Assembly (NCBI RefSeq): GCF_001039355.2
Contig: NW_019774547.1
Span: 372,001 to 436,000 of the forward strand
Source of the DNA: Lingula anatina
Taxonomy: Eukaryota > Brachiopoda > Lingulata > Lingulida > Lingulidae
Direction: 5' to 3'
DNA length: 64,000 nt
Shown: one piece after another, positions 63,345 to 64,000 of the stretch
How positions within the stretch are numbered: the stretch's first letter is position 1
How the letters are laid out: each line of letters starts with the position of its first letter
Program-made: the position numbers and the translations under genes
Notes under the pieces: model-generated
Told to the model about the DNA's origin: nothing
Databases searched by the model: none
What the model saw: the letters and a program-made list of their open reading frames with translations, nothing else

Positions 63345-63722
63345 CTAGTGGGACACAAGTATTGTCACATTAGAATTGTTTTCCATTATCAGGATAGAAT
63401 ATAAATGCAGTCTAGAACTTAAGTCTACAGTGCATAAACATTATTTCCCTTCAATCCGTAAAGGACAGAAAGTAAGCAGGAAACATATGAGTAAATATTA
63501 TTTTCAGTAAGTATTGAATGAAACCATGCATTATTTCTTTAAGTTATACTATTTAAGACACTGTTATGAAAATTTGTCATATTTAGCAGTATAATTTGAC
63601 ATATACAATAANCCTTACCGTCTAGGAGGAGAAGCGGTAACGGTAGCCGTCCGGCGGAGCCGGCGGAACGATCCGGACGAGACCGAAACCATGTGTACCG
63701 CCAGCGCTAACGCTGGTGGTAC
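63345..63722 (-). other. MED23: MED23 intron with N and GC-rich module
   Basis: Plain AT-rich intron to 63611, an N at 63612, then GC-rich sequence containing the second hairpin module. No exon seen. Confidence 0.7.
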
Positions 63723-63728
63723 AATAAT
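63651..63728. repeat. 78-bp GC-rich hairpin module, copy 2
   Basis: About 90% like 55994-56071. The hairpin TGTACCGCCAGCG-CTAA-CGCTGGTGGTACA (63694-63723) is identical. It runs directly into the transposon copy that follows, sharing ACAATAA-like bases at the join. Confidence 0.8.
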
Positions 63729-64000
63729 CACTTCTAAAGCAGAGGCATGGGACAGGATTACAAGTAAATTCAATGGCCAGCCTGGAGTAAAGCCTGTCAG
63801 TTCATCTCAGCTGAAGAAAGTAGTTGACAACCTGAAGACAAAAGCGAAAAAAGATGTTGCCAAGGAGGAGAAATCTTGCCAATTAACTGGAGGTGGAAAA
63901 GTTGAAACCGTTGCAGAGGATCTCTCCCACATGGTTACTTCTTTCTGTAGTGAAGTTCTGCACCCTCTCAACAACGCCTTTGACGATGATACGGGATACC
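63723..64000 (+). mobile_element. Second, truncated Harbinger gene copy
   Basis: Matches 59603-59880 at an offset of 4120 with only a few substitutions (TTTATCTC to TTCATCTC, AAGGAGAAG to AAGGAGGAG, CATCCT to CACCCT). The left part of the transposon is absent and replaced by the GC-rich module. It continues past the window end. Confidence 0.85.

Noticed and set aside
1-64000. CRISPR arrays, operons, rRNA or tRNA genes
   Set aside because: Nothing of the kind was seen. The tandem arrays present are microsatellites and the 81-bp exon-derived repeat, and the genes are spliced animal genes.

Overview
The window is animal nuclear DNA: AT-rich, with intron-split genes, GT-AG splice sites, microsatellites and many small DNA-transposon remnants. 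Gene content (MYSM1, a CABIT+SAM adaptor, PDE7, MED23) and three copies of a short repeat with ACCTCCGCCAAG-type ends fit a marine invertebrate, possibly a lophotrochozoan such as a mollusc. That assignment is an inference and is not proven by the sequence.

Layout. 1-4884 (+): the 3' part of MYSM1, a histone H2A deubiquitinase (end of the SANT exon, acidic linker, SWIRM, MPN/JAMM), 12 exons traced with matching phases. 6466-11921 (+): a complete five-exon GAREM-like adaptor with an N-terminal CABIT domain, proline-rich and Tyr motifs and a C-terminal SAM domain. 13950-49507 (+): a complete 15-exon PDE7 cAMP phosphodiesterase. It has two introns over 11 kb, two PKA-pseudosubstrate-like motifs at the N-terminus, a likely alternative first exon at 35678-35747 and a long C-terminal tail with RRxS motifs. 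51816-63344 (-): the C-terminal half of Mediator subunit MED23, tail-to-tail with PDE7. Its last intron has the hallmarks of a U12-type intron.

Mobile DNA. A PIF/Harbinger-type element (59178-61054) with TTA target duplications sits 31 bp from a MED23 exon and carries a broken Myb/SANT-like gene and a HARBI1-like fragment. Smaller MITE-like elements occur throughout the introns and spacers. Others are a Tc1-type transposase relic near 32.2-32.5 kb and an unclassified 1.6 kb element with about 135 bp inverted ends (32830-34434).

Unusual structures. An 81-bp tandem array has copied a MED23 exon end together with its splice donor. A ~1 kb block holding three MED23 exons is present twice (offset 1144). 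A 78-bp GC-rich hairpin module occurs twice, both times close to an N and close to a copy of nearby sequence. Five single Ns and two off-by-one splice junctions in 54.6-55.1 kb suggest local assembly trouble there.

How the genes relate: MYSM1 and MED23 act in the nucleus on chromatin and transcription, PDE7 lowers cAMP, and the GAREM-like protein is a probable receptor-tyrosine-kinase/MAPK adaptor. They are ordinary neighbouring animal genes, not an operon. All identifications are from reading the sequence and recalled family knowledge; no database search was run.
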